DNA from: Vibrio viridaestus
GTDB taxonomy: Bacteria > Pseudomonadota > Gammaproteobacteria > Enterobacterales > Vibrionaceae
Direction: 5' to 3'
DNA length: 64,000 bases
Assembly (NCBI RefSeq): GCF_003856525.1
Contig: NZ_RJVQ01000003.1
Location: 434,001 to 498,000 of the forward strand
Below, piece after piece: positions 8,728 to 16,636 of this stretch. Positions within the stretch are counted from its first letter, which is position 1. Each line of letters starts with the position of its first letter. The translations under genes were made by a program, and so were the position numbers. The notes beneath the pieces are model-generated. The model did no database searches, was not told where the DNA came from, and worked only from the letters and a program-made list of their open reading frames with translations.

Positions 8728-9321
8728 ATGCACATAGGTATTGTGATTTATGACGATGCAGAAGTCCTCGATTTTTCTGGTCCTTTCGAAGTATTCTCCA
8801 CCGCAAAACGAATTAATGCTCTGGATTGGAACGTATCCTTGATTGCAGCAAGTTCAGATACTGTTCAAGCTCGTGGAGGCTATAATGTCCTGCCGCATTA
8901 TTCTATTCATGACTGTCCAGATATTGATGTATTGATCGTAGTGGGTGGTTTTCACCTCAATGTGATGAACGACAGTTCTTTAATTCGATGGATATCATCA
9001 GCCGCTATAAGCGCTCAAATTACCGCATCTGTCTGTACGGGGGCGTTCTTACTTGCTGAAGCCAAGGTGTTAACCCACCAAACCGTGACCACTCATTGGG
9101 AAGATATTTCAGATCTCAAGCAACGCTATCCAGAACTCAATGTGGTCGAAAATCAAAGAGTTGTTAAACAGGGAAATTTGTATACATCAGGTGGTATTTC
9201 AGCTGGAATCGACATGAGTTTGACGATTCTGGCTACGTTGACAACAAATGAAACCGCCACCAAGGTTGCAAGGCAAATGGAATACGCTTGGCATCTGGAA
9301 GAACAATTATCAAAACGATGA
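8728..9321 (+). CDS. DJ-1/PfpI family protein (isonitrile-hydratase-like)
   Basis: A 197-residue glutamine-amidotransferase-like protein. 'HIGIVIYDDAEVLDFSGPFEVF' at the N-terminus and the nucleophile elbow 'SVCTGAFLLAEA' (Cys near residue 101) followed by 'VTTHWED' mark the DJ-1/PfpI subgroup containing isonitrile hydratase and the N-terminal domains of GlxA-type AraC regulators. There is no C-terminal AraC domain, so it is probably an enzyme. It opens a tightly spaced run of genes to 12819. The substrate is unknown. Confidence 0.83.
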   Translation: MHIGIVIYDDAEVLDFSGPFEVFSTAKRINALDWNVSLIAASSDTVQARGGYNVLPHYSIHDCPDIDVLIVVGGFHLNVMNDSSLIRWISSAAISAQITASVCTGAFLLAEAKVLTHQTVTTHWEDISDLKQRYPELNVVENQRVVKQGNLYTSGGISAGIDMSLTILATLTTNETATKVARQMEYAWHLEEQLSKR

Positions 9322-9401
9322 CATAGTGTGTCTCAATTATGCGTTTTAATCATGCTAACATTGTTTTCATGCTTAAAGCCGAGTTAATGGGGGATAAACG
9401 T

Positions 9402-10061
9402 TTGTCAAAAGTATTTGTGATAGGGGCAACTGGCGGTGTTGGACATAGACTCTGTCCTGAACTTATTCACAACGGGCATAAGGTGAAAGCCATGTACCGT
9501 TCTGATGAACAAAAAGAAACGCTTAAAGCCATAGGTTGTGAAACCGTTAAAGCCGATCTGATGGAAATGACGGCTGAACAGTTGACAGATATGACTAAAG
9601 GCTGCGATATCATTGTTTTTTCCGCAGGCGCTGCTGGAAGCGGATTACCTAGAACTAGTGAGATAGATGGGCAGGGCCCAGTCAAGATGGTTGAAGCGGC
9701 TGAGCGTAATGGAATCCGACGTATATACTTAGTGTCTGCGTTTCCAGAAGCAGGAAGAGGTAACGATCCTAAACCTGGGTTTGAACATTACATGAAAGTG
9801 AAAAAGCAGGCAGATACCTACGTTACCGCAAGCGATTTAGATTGGGTAATTTTGCGCCCTGGGACGTTACTTCATGAAGATGCAGATGGAAAAATCGCGC
9901 TCGGTTGGTCACTTAATTATGGCAGTGTTAAGCGGGGAAACGTAGCAAACACCTTAGCTAAATTGATTGACTCGCCACAAATCAAAAAACAAATACTAGA
10001 GTTAACCGACGGTAAAAGCACTATTGCAGATGCTGTCTCACCGTTTCTGAAAGACTCATAA
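9402..10061 (+). CDS. NAD(P)-binding atypical short-chain dehydrogenase (YwnB-like)
   Basis: An NAD(P)-binding protein of the atypical SDR class (NAD(P)H-binding, SDR_a5-like). The dinucleotide motif 'VFVIGATGGVGHRL' begins directly at the N-terminus, the strand after it ends 'VKAMYRSDEQ' with an Arg suggesting NADP, and 'VFSAGAAGSG' and 'IYLVSAFPEAGRG' match later conserved strands. The frame is open from 9339, but no ribosome site precedes those ATGs. TTG at 9402 has GGGGG seven bases before it and puts the Rossmann motif where the family has it (219 residues); ATG at 9387 is the alternative. Possible quinone or flavin reductase, not certain. Confidence 0.78.
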   Translation: MSKVFVIGATGGVGHRLCPELIHNGHKVKAMYRSDEQKETLKAIGCETVKADLMEMTAEQLTDMTKGCDIIVFSAGAAGSGLPRTSEIDGQGPVKMVEAAERNGIRRIYLVSAFPEAGRGNDPKPGFEHYMKVKKQADTYVTASDLDWVILRPGTLLHEDADGKIALGWSLNYGSVKRGNVANTLAKLIDSPQIKKQILELTDGKSTIADAVSPFLKDS

Positions 10062-10096
10062 ATAATTAAGATTGTTACTACAGGATTACTACATAA

Positions 10097-10438
10097 ATGA
10101 AAAAAGTCGGTTTAGTGATCGCGCTAGCGCTAGCTTTAGTCGGTTGTAAAAATGGTTTTGAAGGTGAGTATTCCGCTCAGACTGGAGCGAATAATGAACT
10201 TTTGAGTAATATCGCTCAGTATGCGCCACAAGATAATATTGTTATTGGTGAGGACTATATTGATATTGAAGGTAAACGGACTCAGTTCGATAAGATTTTT
10301 GAGCGCTCGTCAGGCGGTAAAAGATACCTTGTTTTTGAACGTAACAATCAGGAAGTCGACGTTTGGAAAATTGTTGATGACAAAACTTTGATTCAAGAAA
10401 AAGGGCTATTAAACATCACTTATCACAAAGTTAAGTAG
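10097..10438 (+). CDS. Small lipoprotein of unknown function
   Basis: A 113-residue protein with a short lipoprotein signal: 'MKKVGLVIALALALVGC', lipobox LVGC, acylated Cys at 17. Residue 18 is Lys rather than Asp, so outer-membrane sorting is expected. The mature part is about 96 residues, mostly short strands ('NIVIGEDYIDIEG', 'KRYLVFERNNQEVDVWKIVDD'), suggesting a small beta fold. I do not recognise the family beyond generic Vibrio-type lipoproteins. It sits 35 bases after the SDR gene and 25 before the hydrolase, inside the same presumed operon. Confidence 0.75.
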   Translation: MKKVGLVIALALALVGCKNGFEGEYSAQTGANNELLSNIAQYAPQDNIVIGEDYIDIEGKRTQFDKIFERSSGGKRYLVFERNNQEVDVWKIVDDKTLIQEKGLLNITYHKVK

Positions 10439-10463
10439 TTTAAATATTTATCGGAAAATTTAG

Positions 10464-11204
10464 ATGGCAGATGGATTTACCACGTATCAATACGGAACAG
10501 AAGAGAGTCAGTGCGTTGATCTATATCGCCCTGACTCGGCCAAAACCTGCAAAGGACTCATTTGTCTGATTCATGGTGGATACTGGCGTTATCCTCATTC
10601 AAAAGAGCAGATGAACGCTATTGCGAATTCATTACGTGATGATGGATATTACGTTTGGAATATCGAGTATCGTCGAGTACGAGAGCGCGATGGCGGATGG
10701 CCAAATACGTTTGAAGATGTTGTTGCTGCAGTAAATTTCATCTCCCAGTTGTCTTTGCCTATACCATTAAATGTACAAATAGTCGGTCACTCAGCTGGAG
10801 GTCATTTGGCTTTGTGGTTGGGTTATCAGCAGAAATTTCTTAAAGTGCGATTAGACAGAATCTACGCATTGGCGCCTGTGGTCGATTTAGTCGCAAGCCA
10901 CAGAGCACAGCTGGGAGAGGATGCTGTCGGTCAGCTCCTCAAAACCACTCCTGAACAAGATCTAAGTCGATATCAATCTTTCTCACCAATCGATCTGCTA
11001 CCAAATAACGTTCCCCAGATTGTTATTCATGGGGATAGTGATGAGTATGTTGACGTCGCGGAAACTCATAAGTACATGGAAAAGGCTAGAAACCTCAAAT
11101 GCGATGTTCGTTATACTGAAATAAGGCAGGGTATGCATCTCGACTTTCTTGATCCCCATACTCAATCAACGTTGTCTCTTTTCAATTTTCTTAAGGAAGC
11201 CTAA
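10464..11204 (+). CDS. Alpha/beta hydrolase (esterase / formamidase-like)
   Basis: A 246-residue alpha/beta hydrolase without a signal peptide. The oxyanion motif 'LIHGGYWRYPHSKEQM' lies near residues 35-50, the nucleophile elbow is 'GHSAGGHLA' (Ser near 109), the acid is likely in 'IHGDSDEYVDV' and the catalytic His in 'GMHLDFLDP'. The HGG form and overall length match the esterase/lipase group that includes kynurenine formamidase. Kynurenine formamidase would fit the NAD-related neighbours (nicotinamidase downstream), but this is inference only. A nicotinamidase gene follows after 19 bases. Confidence 0.82.
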   Translation: MADGFTTYQYGTEESQCVDLYRPDSAKTCKGLICLIHGGYWRYPHSKEQMNAIANSLRDDGYYVWNIEYRRVRERDGGWPNTFEDVVAAVNFISQLSLPIPLNVQIVGHSAGGHLALWLGYQQKFLKVRLDRIYALAPVVDLVASHRAQLGEDAVGQLLKTTPEQDLSRYQSFSPIDLLPNNVPQIVIHGDSDEYVDVAETHKYMEKARNLKCDVRYTEIRQGMHLDFLDPHTQSTLSLFNFLKEA

Positions 11205-11223
11205 TACCAAAAGGAATACAAAC

Positions 11224-11844
11224 ATGAAAACGGCACTATTGCTTGTCGACATTCAAAATGATTTCTCTCCCTCAGGAGCGCTTCCTGTACCGCAAGGTGA
11301 CAAGATAGTGCCGGTTGTAAATAAACTTCTCGATCGATTTGATCTTGTGGTTGCTATGTTGGATTGGCATCCAGAGAATCATGGTAGCTTTGTAACGCAG
11401 CATAAAGGCAAGGAGCCGGGCGAGTTAGTTGAACTCGCTGGGATACCGCAAATCGTCTGGCCTGTTCATTGTGTACAGGAATCTGACGGAGCGAAATTCA
11501 TCGAATCTTTACAGACAAACAAGATTGATCACGTTGTTCATAAAGGGACCCATGTCGATGTTGATAGCTATAGCGGGTTTTTTGATAACCAAAAAATCAA
11601 TGATACAGGCCTGGCTGAACACCTACGCTCTCAGGGGATAGATAAAGTCTATGTTACAGGCTTAGCGACCGATTACTGTGTCAAATTTACCGCGTTAGAT
11701 GCGGTTGAGTTAGGGTTTGAAACATACGTTATAACGGACGCAACTAAAGGTGTAAATATGAGTCCAGGTGATGTAGAAGCCGCATTACAAGTTATGGCCG
11801 GAGCTGGATGTACCTTGGTCACATCTCAACAACTAATGGAGTAG
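11224..11844 (+). CDS. pncA: Nicotinamidase
   Basis: Hydrolyses nicotinamide to nicotinate and ammonia for NAD salvage. Motifs: 'LLVDIQNDFSPSGALPVP' at the N-terminus with the catalytic Asp, 'DWHPENHGSF' with metal-binding Asp and His residues, 'WPVHCVQ', 'KGTHVDVDSYSGFFDN' with the catalytic Lys, and 'VTGLATDYCVKFTALDA' with the nucleophile Cys. This covers the full PncA pattern of the isochorismatase-like fold. The frame is open from 11149, but ATG at 11224 is preceded by AAGGAAT and gives the standard N-terminus (206 residues). It lies between the hydrolase and the reductase gene. Confidence 0.92.
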   Translation: MKTALLLVDIQNDFSPSGALPVPQGDKIVPVVNKLLDRFDLVVAMLDWHPENHGSFVTQHKGKEPGELVELAGIPQIVWPVHCVQESDGAKFIESLQTNKIDHVVHKGTHVDVDSYSGFFDNQKINDTGLAEHLRSQGIDKVYVTGLATDYCVKFTALDAVELGFETYVITDATKGVNMSPGDVEAALQVMAGAGCTLVTSQQLME

Positions 11845-11850
11845 GATGAC

Positions 11851-12819
11851 ATGAAATTTTTGATTTTAGGTGCTGGTGGAATTGGTTGTTATTACGGAGC
11901 AAGACTTCTGTCTGGTGGGCATGAGGTTGTTTTTGTTGCTCGCGGTGAACACTTAGATGCGATGAGAGCGGATGGGCTATGTGTTGAACATAAGGATTTT
12001 GCCTTTTCTCAGCAAGTGACAGCCGTCGATGTGGATGTATTAAAAACCGAATTCTCTTGCTCCAGTTTTGACCTTATCATTCTCGCAAGCAAAAGTTCTG
12101 CGACTGATGACTTCCTCAATGAGTTAGATGACTGGGCAAAAAATGGCACCACTCCCATTCTGTCGATCCAAAACGGCGTAACTAACGAGTCTAAAATTGC
12201 GTCAGTATTAGGTAATGAGCGGACTATTGGTGGTTTAGCTGTGCGTATTGGCGGTCATATTGTTTCTCCTGGTCACGTGGAAGTAAAGGGGATATCGCAA
12301 ATAGAAATGGGCGTGTGGCCTAATCATCGAATGTCTCCAATGCTTGAAAATGATGTTCTTCAGTTTGCGAAGATATTTGATGAAAGTGGTATTCCGACAA
12401 CCGTTCACGAAGATATAGAACATGCGCTATGGAATAAGCTAATCATTAATAACAGTGTGAATCCTTTATCGGCTTTAACCGGACTAGACACAAAGCGTAT
12501 TACCTCCGATCCCAATCTAAAAAATGTTGTACTGCAGTTAATGATGGAAACCGCTCGAGCTGCAAATTATGCCGGTGTAGAAATTACTCAAACTGATATC
12601 GATTCAATGTTTGAGTTGATCTCCAATTTTGATGCCATTAAAACGTCGATGTTGGTGGACCGTGAGAAAGGACGCCCTTTAGAAGTTGAAGATATTTGTG
12701 GACCTATTATCTATCAACATGAAACGAATGATGACACGGCGCAAATGACTTCGCTGATAAAATCTCTTCTTGAAGCGAATATGGCCTTTACTGTACCAGC
12801 GACAGAAAATACTGATTAA
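11851..12819 (+). CDS. 2-dehydropantoate 2-reductase (ketopantoate reductase) family
   Basis: A 322-residue NADPH-dependent ketopantoate-reductase family protein. The N-terminal Rossmann motif 'FLILGAGGIGCYYGARL' is followed by 'ILASKSSATDD', 'ILSIQNGVTNE' and the active-site region 'ALWNKLIINNSVNPLSALTG' with the catalytic Lys and Asn. C-terminal 'KTSMLVDREKGRPLEVEDICG' matches the family's substrate-binding loop with Ser, Asp and Glu. Many genomes carry several PanE paralogs, and the setting beside pncA and other small enzymes rather than pan genes makes a pantothenate role unproven. It starts six bases after pncA and closes the run. Confidence 0.84.
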   Translation: MKFLILGAGGIGCYYGARLLSGGHEVVFVARGEHLDAMRADGLCVEHKDFAFSQQVTAVDVDVLKTEFSCSSFDLIILASKSSATDDFLNELDDWAKNGTTPILSIQNGVTNESKIASVLGNERTIGGLAVRIGGHIVSPGHVEVKGISQIEMGVWPNHRMSPMLENDVLQFAKIFDESGIPTTVHEDIEHALWNKLIINNSVNPLSALTGLDTKRITSDPNLKNVVLQLMMETARAANYAGVEITQTDIDSMFELISNFDAIKTSMLVDREKGRPLEVEDICGPIIYQHETNDDTAQMTSLIKSLLEANMAFTVPATENTD

Positions 12820-13091
12820 TAAGTCTTGTTGCTTATTGAAGTTTGCCGATGGCCTAGATATTCTGACCAACTACACAAAAAATGTGGATTATGGTTGCTG
12901 TAGTGGATTTGTCTAAAATTCAACCCAATGTAAACGTTATCGTTGCTTATCTATTAACCATGACAATGTAACAAACTTATTTAATTGTTATTTTATTGAG
13001 AATAGGCTAAATAAACTTGAGTTTTGCTGAACTTTCTTGTTGAATATGACAATACGATTAATTCTTATTTCGGTCTAAAAGAGGCAAGTCT

Positions 13092-13373
13092 ATGGGACGA
13101 CCAAAAATCCCTAGAAATATTTGTGGGGCTCCGGCGAACAGTTGTTTTAAGCCTAATGGTATCCCAATGGGAAATTTAGAGCGCATCACTCTTAATCCAG
13201 ATGAGTTTGAAGCAATTAGACTGGTAGATTATCAGGGAATGTTACAACTAGAAGCCGCTTCTGTCATGGGGGTTTCCCGCCAAACATTGGCTAATCTAGT
13301 AAAAGCAGGAAGACAAAAGGTTTCTGACTGCCTATTGAACGGAAAAGCTTTGATGATGACCACTTCTGAATAA
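13092..13373 (+). CDS. DUF134 family DNA-binding protein
   Basis: A 93-residue DUF134 protein: 'MGRPKIPRNICGAPANSCFKP', then 'ITLNPDEFEAIRLVDYQGM', then a sigma-70-region-4-like helix-turn-helix 'QLEAASVMGVSRQTLANLVK'. The family is small, has no proven function that I recall, and is often beside NifX/NifB-type iron-molybdenum-cofactor domain genes, as here (next gene at 13564). Two cysteines at about 11 and 18 could bind a metal or cluster. Inference: a local regulator of the downstream gene, possibly through the long inverted repeat between them. A strong terminator follows it, so the two are separately transcribed. Confidence 0.85.
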   Translation: MGRPKIPRNICGAPANSCFKPNGIPMGNLERITLNPDEFEAIRLVDYQGMLQLEAASVMGVSRQTLANLVKAGRQKVSDCLLNGKALMMTTSE

Positions 13374-13394
13374 CCTGTTTCATCAAGTTTCAAA

Positions 13395-13427
13395 AACCAC
13401 AGCTATTAACTGGCTGTGGTTTTTTTA
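13395..13427 (+). terminator. Terminator after the DUF134 gene
   Basis: AACCACAGC and GCTGTGGTT form a nine-base-pair stem with a nine-base loop, followed by six more T, 21 bases after the DUF134 stop. Confidence 0.9.
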
Positions 13428-13494
13428 TGTCTGTTGTTTAGATGTTTAGAATGTCATGTACCCGATTACACGATGGTGAAATGTAAATTTTCGC

Positions 13495-13550
13495 AAATTA
13501 AATGGCATATGCTTATTATTGGGGTATATTTAGCTTATGCTATTTAATTT
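13495..13550. repeat. Long inverted repeat before the NifX-like gene
   Basis: Arms at 13495-13509 (AAATTAAATGGCATA) and 13536-13550 (TATGCTATTTAATTT) are complementary at 14 of 15 positions, with a 26-base spacer. The odd pair is G-T, tolerated in RNA. The right arm abuts the AAGGAG ribosome site of the NifX-like gene. It is either a two-site operator, perhaps for the DUF134 protein, or a leader hairpin ending at the ribosome site. It is distinct from the upstream terminator. Confidence 0.65.
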
Positions 13551-13563
13551 AAGGAGCGTTAAT

Positions 13564-14046
13564 ATGATTACTGCTTTACCTATTGTGGATAACCAACTGT
13601 CTAACCACTTCACTAAAGCTCATCATTTTGTTTTTGTTGATGATAACGGAGCACTCATCTGCTCTGCACCAAATCCTTCTTTAGGAGCTGGCTGTTCAGG
13701 TAAAAAACACCTTGTTGATATGTTGCTAGCGAATCATGCTGATAGAGTAGTGGTGAAGAACATCGGAGCTAAGATGTTATCTCGCTTGTTTGAGAGCAAA
13801 ATTGAAGTGCTAATGACAGATAAAGGCAGACGGAGTAACCTGCAGGGACTCTTGGAAGATCCTAACGTAACTCGACTGGTTGACTTATCACGCGCTAGAA
13901 CCTCGATTAATTTTGATCGTAAGCAATTTGAAGGTGGTTGTTGTGAACAGCACGGACATGAAAATGCGCTAGAAAATTCCTGTTGTCAGTCGCTCGATTC
14001 GTTAAGCAGACAAAGAAAAAACCACCACAGATACTGTAAAAAATGA
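13564..14046 (+). CDS. NifX/NifB-type (dinitrogenase iron-molybdenum cofactor) domain protein
   Basis: A 160-residue protein whose first about 110 residues fit the NifX/NifB C-terminal ribonuclease-H-like domain ('ITALPIVDNQLSNHFTKAHHFV', 'ADRVVVKNIGAKMLSRLFES'). In nitrogen fixers such domains carry FeMo-cofactor precursors, but no nif genes are here, so another metal or cluster-carrier role is likely. The tail is rich in Cys and His ('FEGGCCEQHGHEN', 'SCCQSLD', 'NHHRYC'), a plausible metal-binding extension. ATG at 13564 has AAGGAG seven bases upstream, deciding the start although the frame opens at 13537. It overlaps the thioesterase gene by four bases (ATGA), so the two are translationally coupled. 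Confidence 0.82.
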   Translation: MITALPIVDNQLSNHFTKAHHFVFVDDNGALICSAPNPSLGAGCSGKKHLVDMLLANHADRVVVKNIGAKMLSRLFESKIEVLMTDKGRRSNLQGLLEDPNVTRLVDLSRARTSINFDRKQFEGGCCEQHGHENALENSCCQSLDSLSRQRKNHHRYCKK

Positions 14047-14459
14047 GCACTGCGAATATTGAGCACAGTGCGCAGTATACACAACACCAATACTGCTTTG
14101 CCTGTGGGCCGGTGGCTACTGGTCTGGGTATGCAGTACTGCCAAGGTGAAGATGGTGATCTGATTGGGGATTTTAGGGTAGGCGATATTCATCAGGGTTA
14201 CACTGGGCTGCTCCACGGAGGACTGGCTTCAACACTTTTGGATTCCGTCATGACCTACTGTCTGCTCAGGAAGCAAATTAATGGTCTAACCGCTGAGTTA
14301 ACCGTGAAGTTTCATCAACCGATTCATGTTGGTGACAAAGTACAAGTACGCGGGCGAATAGAAGGCAGGAAAAAGAGAATTATCTTTTTATCTGCTGAGT
14401 TGATTGTTAACGGAGTTGCGACGGTTTCAGGCAAAGGAAAGTTTATTGAGTCTAAATAG
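14043..14459 (+). CDS. PaaI-type hot-dog thioesterase
   Basis: A 138-residue hot-dog-fold protein of the PaaI/acyl-CoA thioesterase group. 'QGYTGLLHGGLASTLLDSVM' carries the family motif HGG-x-A-x-x-L-D, the CoA-binding and catalytic helix; 'LTAELTVKFHQPIHVGD' is the following strand pair. N-terminal 'YCFACGP' has a Cys pair seen in a subset of the family and could bind metal. It overlaps the NifX-like gene by four bases. Its stop overlaps the end of the convergent DUF1992 gene by eight bases. The acyl substrate is unknown. Confidence 0.84.
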   Translation: MSTANIEHSAQYTQHQYCFACGPVATGLGMQYCQGEDGDLIGDFRVGDIHQGYTGLLHGGLASTLLDSVMTYCLLRKQINGLTAELTVKFHQPIHVGDKVQVRGRIEGRKKRIIFLSAELIVNGVATVSGKGKFIESK

Positions 14460-14817
14460 TCTTGTTGTACAGTGAACGTGTCAGGTATTGATAGATAAAC
14501 CGGGTATTAATACCTTTCATGCGCATTTTTAGTTCTAGGTTACGTAGCGCAGTGATTGAATGTTGCAATTCTTGTGTTTCGGTTTCGACACTATTAATGA
14601 GATCGCAGAGTTGAATAGCGTGGTTACGCTGTTCTAACTCAGGTGGTAAATAGCCTGCATTTTTTAACATTCGATACCCTGATCGCAGCTCTTCTGGGAT
14701 GAAGGTTTCGTCTTCCAATTCTAAAGGCTTACCACGACCTGGCAGATTATCTAAATCGCCTTTTTCTATCGATTTCTGAATAGCTCGTTCTGCCATTTGA
14801 TCAATAAGAAGAGTCAC
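14452..14817 (-). CDS. DUF1992 (DnaJC28 conserved-domain) protein
   Basis: A 121-residue soluble protein matching the DUF1992 domain found in eukaryotic DnaJC28 and in stand-alone bacterial proteins. The signature 'AERAIQKSIEKGDLDNLPGR' followed by 'GKPLELED' near residues 9-36 and 'GYRMLKNAGYLPPELE' near 47-62 are clear. The rest is helical. No J domain is present, so chaperone activity should not be assumed. It lies 18 bases downstream of the DUF554 gene on the same strand, probably one transcript, and converges with the thioesterase gene. Confidence 0.83.
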   Translation of the reverse strand: MTLLIDQMAERAIQKSIEKGDLDNLPGRGKPLELEDETFIPEELRSGYRMLKNAGYLPPELEQRNHAIQLCDLINSVETETQELQHSITALRNLELKMRMKGINTRFIYQYLTRSLYNKTI

Positions 14818-14835
14818 AACATCACCTTGATAGTA

Positions 14836-15549
14836 TTAGACAAACGACGCCCACAATGCTGATATTGGCATCGCAATAATTAATGCTGGCAACATGTTGG
14901 CTACAGGGAACTGCATCAGACCACAAATTCGAAATCCAGTTGCGAACATAACCAATCCACCGACAGCGGAGAAATCTGCAATCATGACATCATTAGTTAG
15001 TGGCATGATGGCCGACGCTGAGAAATATAATATCATCTGGACAATAGTTTGTGGAATAGCCAAAGACGCAACAGGAAAACCAAGTCGAATCGCAAAAATA
15101 ACCGCGGTGAAGAAGTCGAGAAAAGATTTCACAATTAATAAGGTCGGGTCACCGGTAACCCCTTCATTCATCGAACCAAATACACCAGTGCCGCTGACAC
15201 AAAAGAGTATTAACACAGAAATGAACGTTTCGATGTATTCGTTTTGGCTGATACTTGCATTCGGTTTTGGTAGGGCTTTTTCAATAAAACCTTTAAGACC
15301 TTCGGCCAGTTTCTTGATCTTTTCTTCGAGATCGAAAATCTCTCCAATGACCGTTCCAATCAACATAGAAAGTACCATTGCGGGTAGCAGTTGAACTTTC
15401 ATTATCATCGCGATACCTAAACCCATTGAGGTCAGTCCGAATACCAGAGGCATACGTTCCCGCATTTTTTTCGGGAATCTAGAACCCGCAACAGTTCCAA
15501 TAACACCACCAAGTATAATTGAAGCGGCATTTACGAAAGGACCGATCAT
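14836..15549 (-). CDS. DUF554 family inner-membrane protein
   Basis: A 237-residue membrane protein with about seven hydrophobic segments, fitting DUF554 (YdfK/YqgA type). It begins 'MIGPFVNAASIILGGVIGTVAG', typical of the family, and contains 'FCVSGTGVFGSMNEGVTGDP' and 'FLDFFTAVIFAIRLG'. The family is regarded as putative transport proteins with no fixed substrate that I recall. Transcription runs on into the DUF1992 gene. Its leader has several short stem-loops (see findings). Confidence 0.82.
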   Translation of the reverse strand: MIGPFVNAASIILGGVIGTVAGSRFPKKMRERMPLVFGLTSMGLGIAMIMKVQLLPAMVLSMLIGTVIGEIFDLEEKIKKLAEGLKGFIEKALPKPNASISQNEYIETFISVLILFCVSGTGVFGSMNEGVTGDPTLLIVKSFLDFFTAVIFAIRLGFPVASLAIPQTIVQMILYFSASAIMPLTNDVMIADFSAVGGLVMFATGFRICGLMQFPVANMLPALIIAMPISALWASFV

Positions 15550-15724
15550 CTTATTTCCTTTTTACATCTATGCTTATGGCTAACAAGGGAAGGGTTGCCT
15601 GAGAGAATGAACGATTTATGGCAACGCCAAAGGATTGTCACCTAGATGTTACAACCTGATCAAGTGTTATATGTTTATTGTATTTTTGTATTTTAAATCA
15701 TCTGTAAGAGTGATTTTACGGCGG

Positions 15725-16636
15725 TCATTTCGACTCCAAAACACGTATAGACATACTTACAGCAGAGGTTCGATTATCCACTTCCAACTTTTTGTATACC
15801 TGTTCTAAATGCTTATTTACCGTTCGTGGGCTCATCTCTAATATCTGAGAAATTTCCCAATTTGTTTTACCAAAAGAGAGCCAATAGAGAACCTGAGATT
15901 CGCGTTTAGTGATATTGAAAGTTTGGCGAAGGTCTTCTTCGGTACCTACAACTTTAGGCGGGCTGATACGGACCAACGCATGCAGTGTGTTGTAGTCCCC
16001 AGCGTAAATCGCCTCAATTGGTTGGGTAAACTGATCGAGTAACAGGGGCGTCTTTTTATCATTAGACAAAAGCCATATGGCAATTTCCGATTGGATGCCT
16101 TGCCAAACTGCGGCGATATCAGCTGAATTACTTATTTCCGCCAGCAGTTGCTGCGCGTGCGGAGTGTACCATTCGAGATTGCCAGTGACAGTAGACACGC
16201 ACAATATGTATTGACCTGCGTAATCTAGGGCTATCTGCGCCGATTTAGCGAGGCGGGCGTTATAGCTGTGTACTTTGATTCTCGCGAGAACCTCATCAGG
16301 CACTACCGGTTTAGTAATGTAATCGACGCCTCCCGCTTCAAAGCCTCGAATTACGTGTTTAGAATCATTAAGGCCGGTCATGAAAATAATTGGGGTGGAG
16401 GGAAGGAGTTCTTTGAGTTTGAGGCAGGTATCGAAACCATCCATTTCGGGCATAATGGCATCAAGCAAAATTACATCAGGCTGAACTTTACTGACAATCG
16501 AAATGGCTTGCAGCCCACTAAGAGCGACAAGCACGGTTAAACCAGCTTTATTAAGAGTTGCGTTTAACATGCCCAATGATTCAGGAGAATCATCCACAAC
16601 CAGAACGATAATATTGTTATCGGAAAAGTTATTCAT
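15725..16636 (-). CDS. LuxR-family two-component response regulator
   Basis: A 303-residue response regulator. Residues about 9-125 form the receiver domain with the acidic pocket 'VVDDSPES', phospho-acceptor Asp 59 in 'DVILLDAIMPEMDGF' and Lys 109 in 'YITKPV'. Residues about 125-235 are a linker region longer than in NarL-type proteins, and residues about 240-300 hold the LuxR/GerE helix-turn-helix ('ITKRESQVLYWLSFGKTN', then 'MSPRTVNKHLEQVYKKL'). This length and layout resemble CrbR, the partner of the transporter-fused kinase CrbS. It overlaps the kinase gene by eight bases, so it is the obvious cognate regulator; the divergent urt-ure operon is its likely target. Confidence 0.88.
   Translation of the reverse strand: MNNFSDNNIIVLVVDDSPESLGMLNATLNKAGLTVLVALSGLQAISIVSKVQPDVILLDAIMPEMDGFDTCLKLKELLPSTPIIFMTGLNDSKHVIRGFEAGGVDYITKPVVPDEVLARIKVHSYNARLAKSAQIALDYAGQYILCVSTVTGNLEWYTPHAQQLLAEISNSADIAAVWQGIQSEIAIWLLSNDKKTPLLLDQFTQPIEAIYAGDYNTLHALVRISPPKVVGTEEDLRQTFNITKRESQVLYWLSFGKTNWEISQILEMSPRTVNKHLEQVYKKLEVDNRTSAVSMSIRVLESK

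Noticed and set aside
14894-15394. Plus-strand open frame of 166 codons opposite the DUF554 gene
   Set aside because: It is the mirror of a well-supported membrane protein; its composition reflects the antisense of hydrophobic codons.
15590-15620. CTCTCAGGCAA on the minus strand, identical to a conserved stretch of glycine riboswitches
   Set aside because: The pairing partner GAGAG and the CCGAAGG core are missing upstream, and the neighbouring gene is not a glycine gene, so the match is taken as chance.
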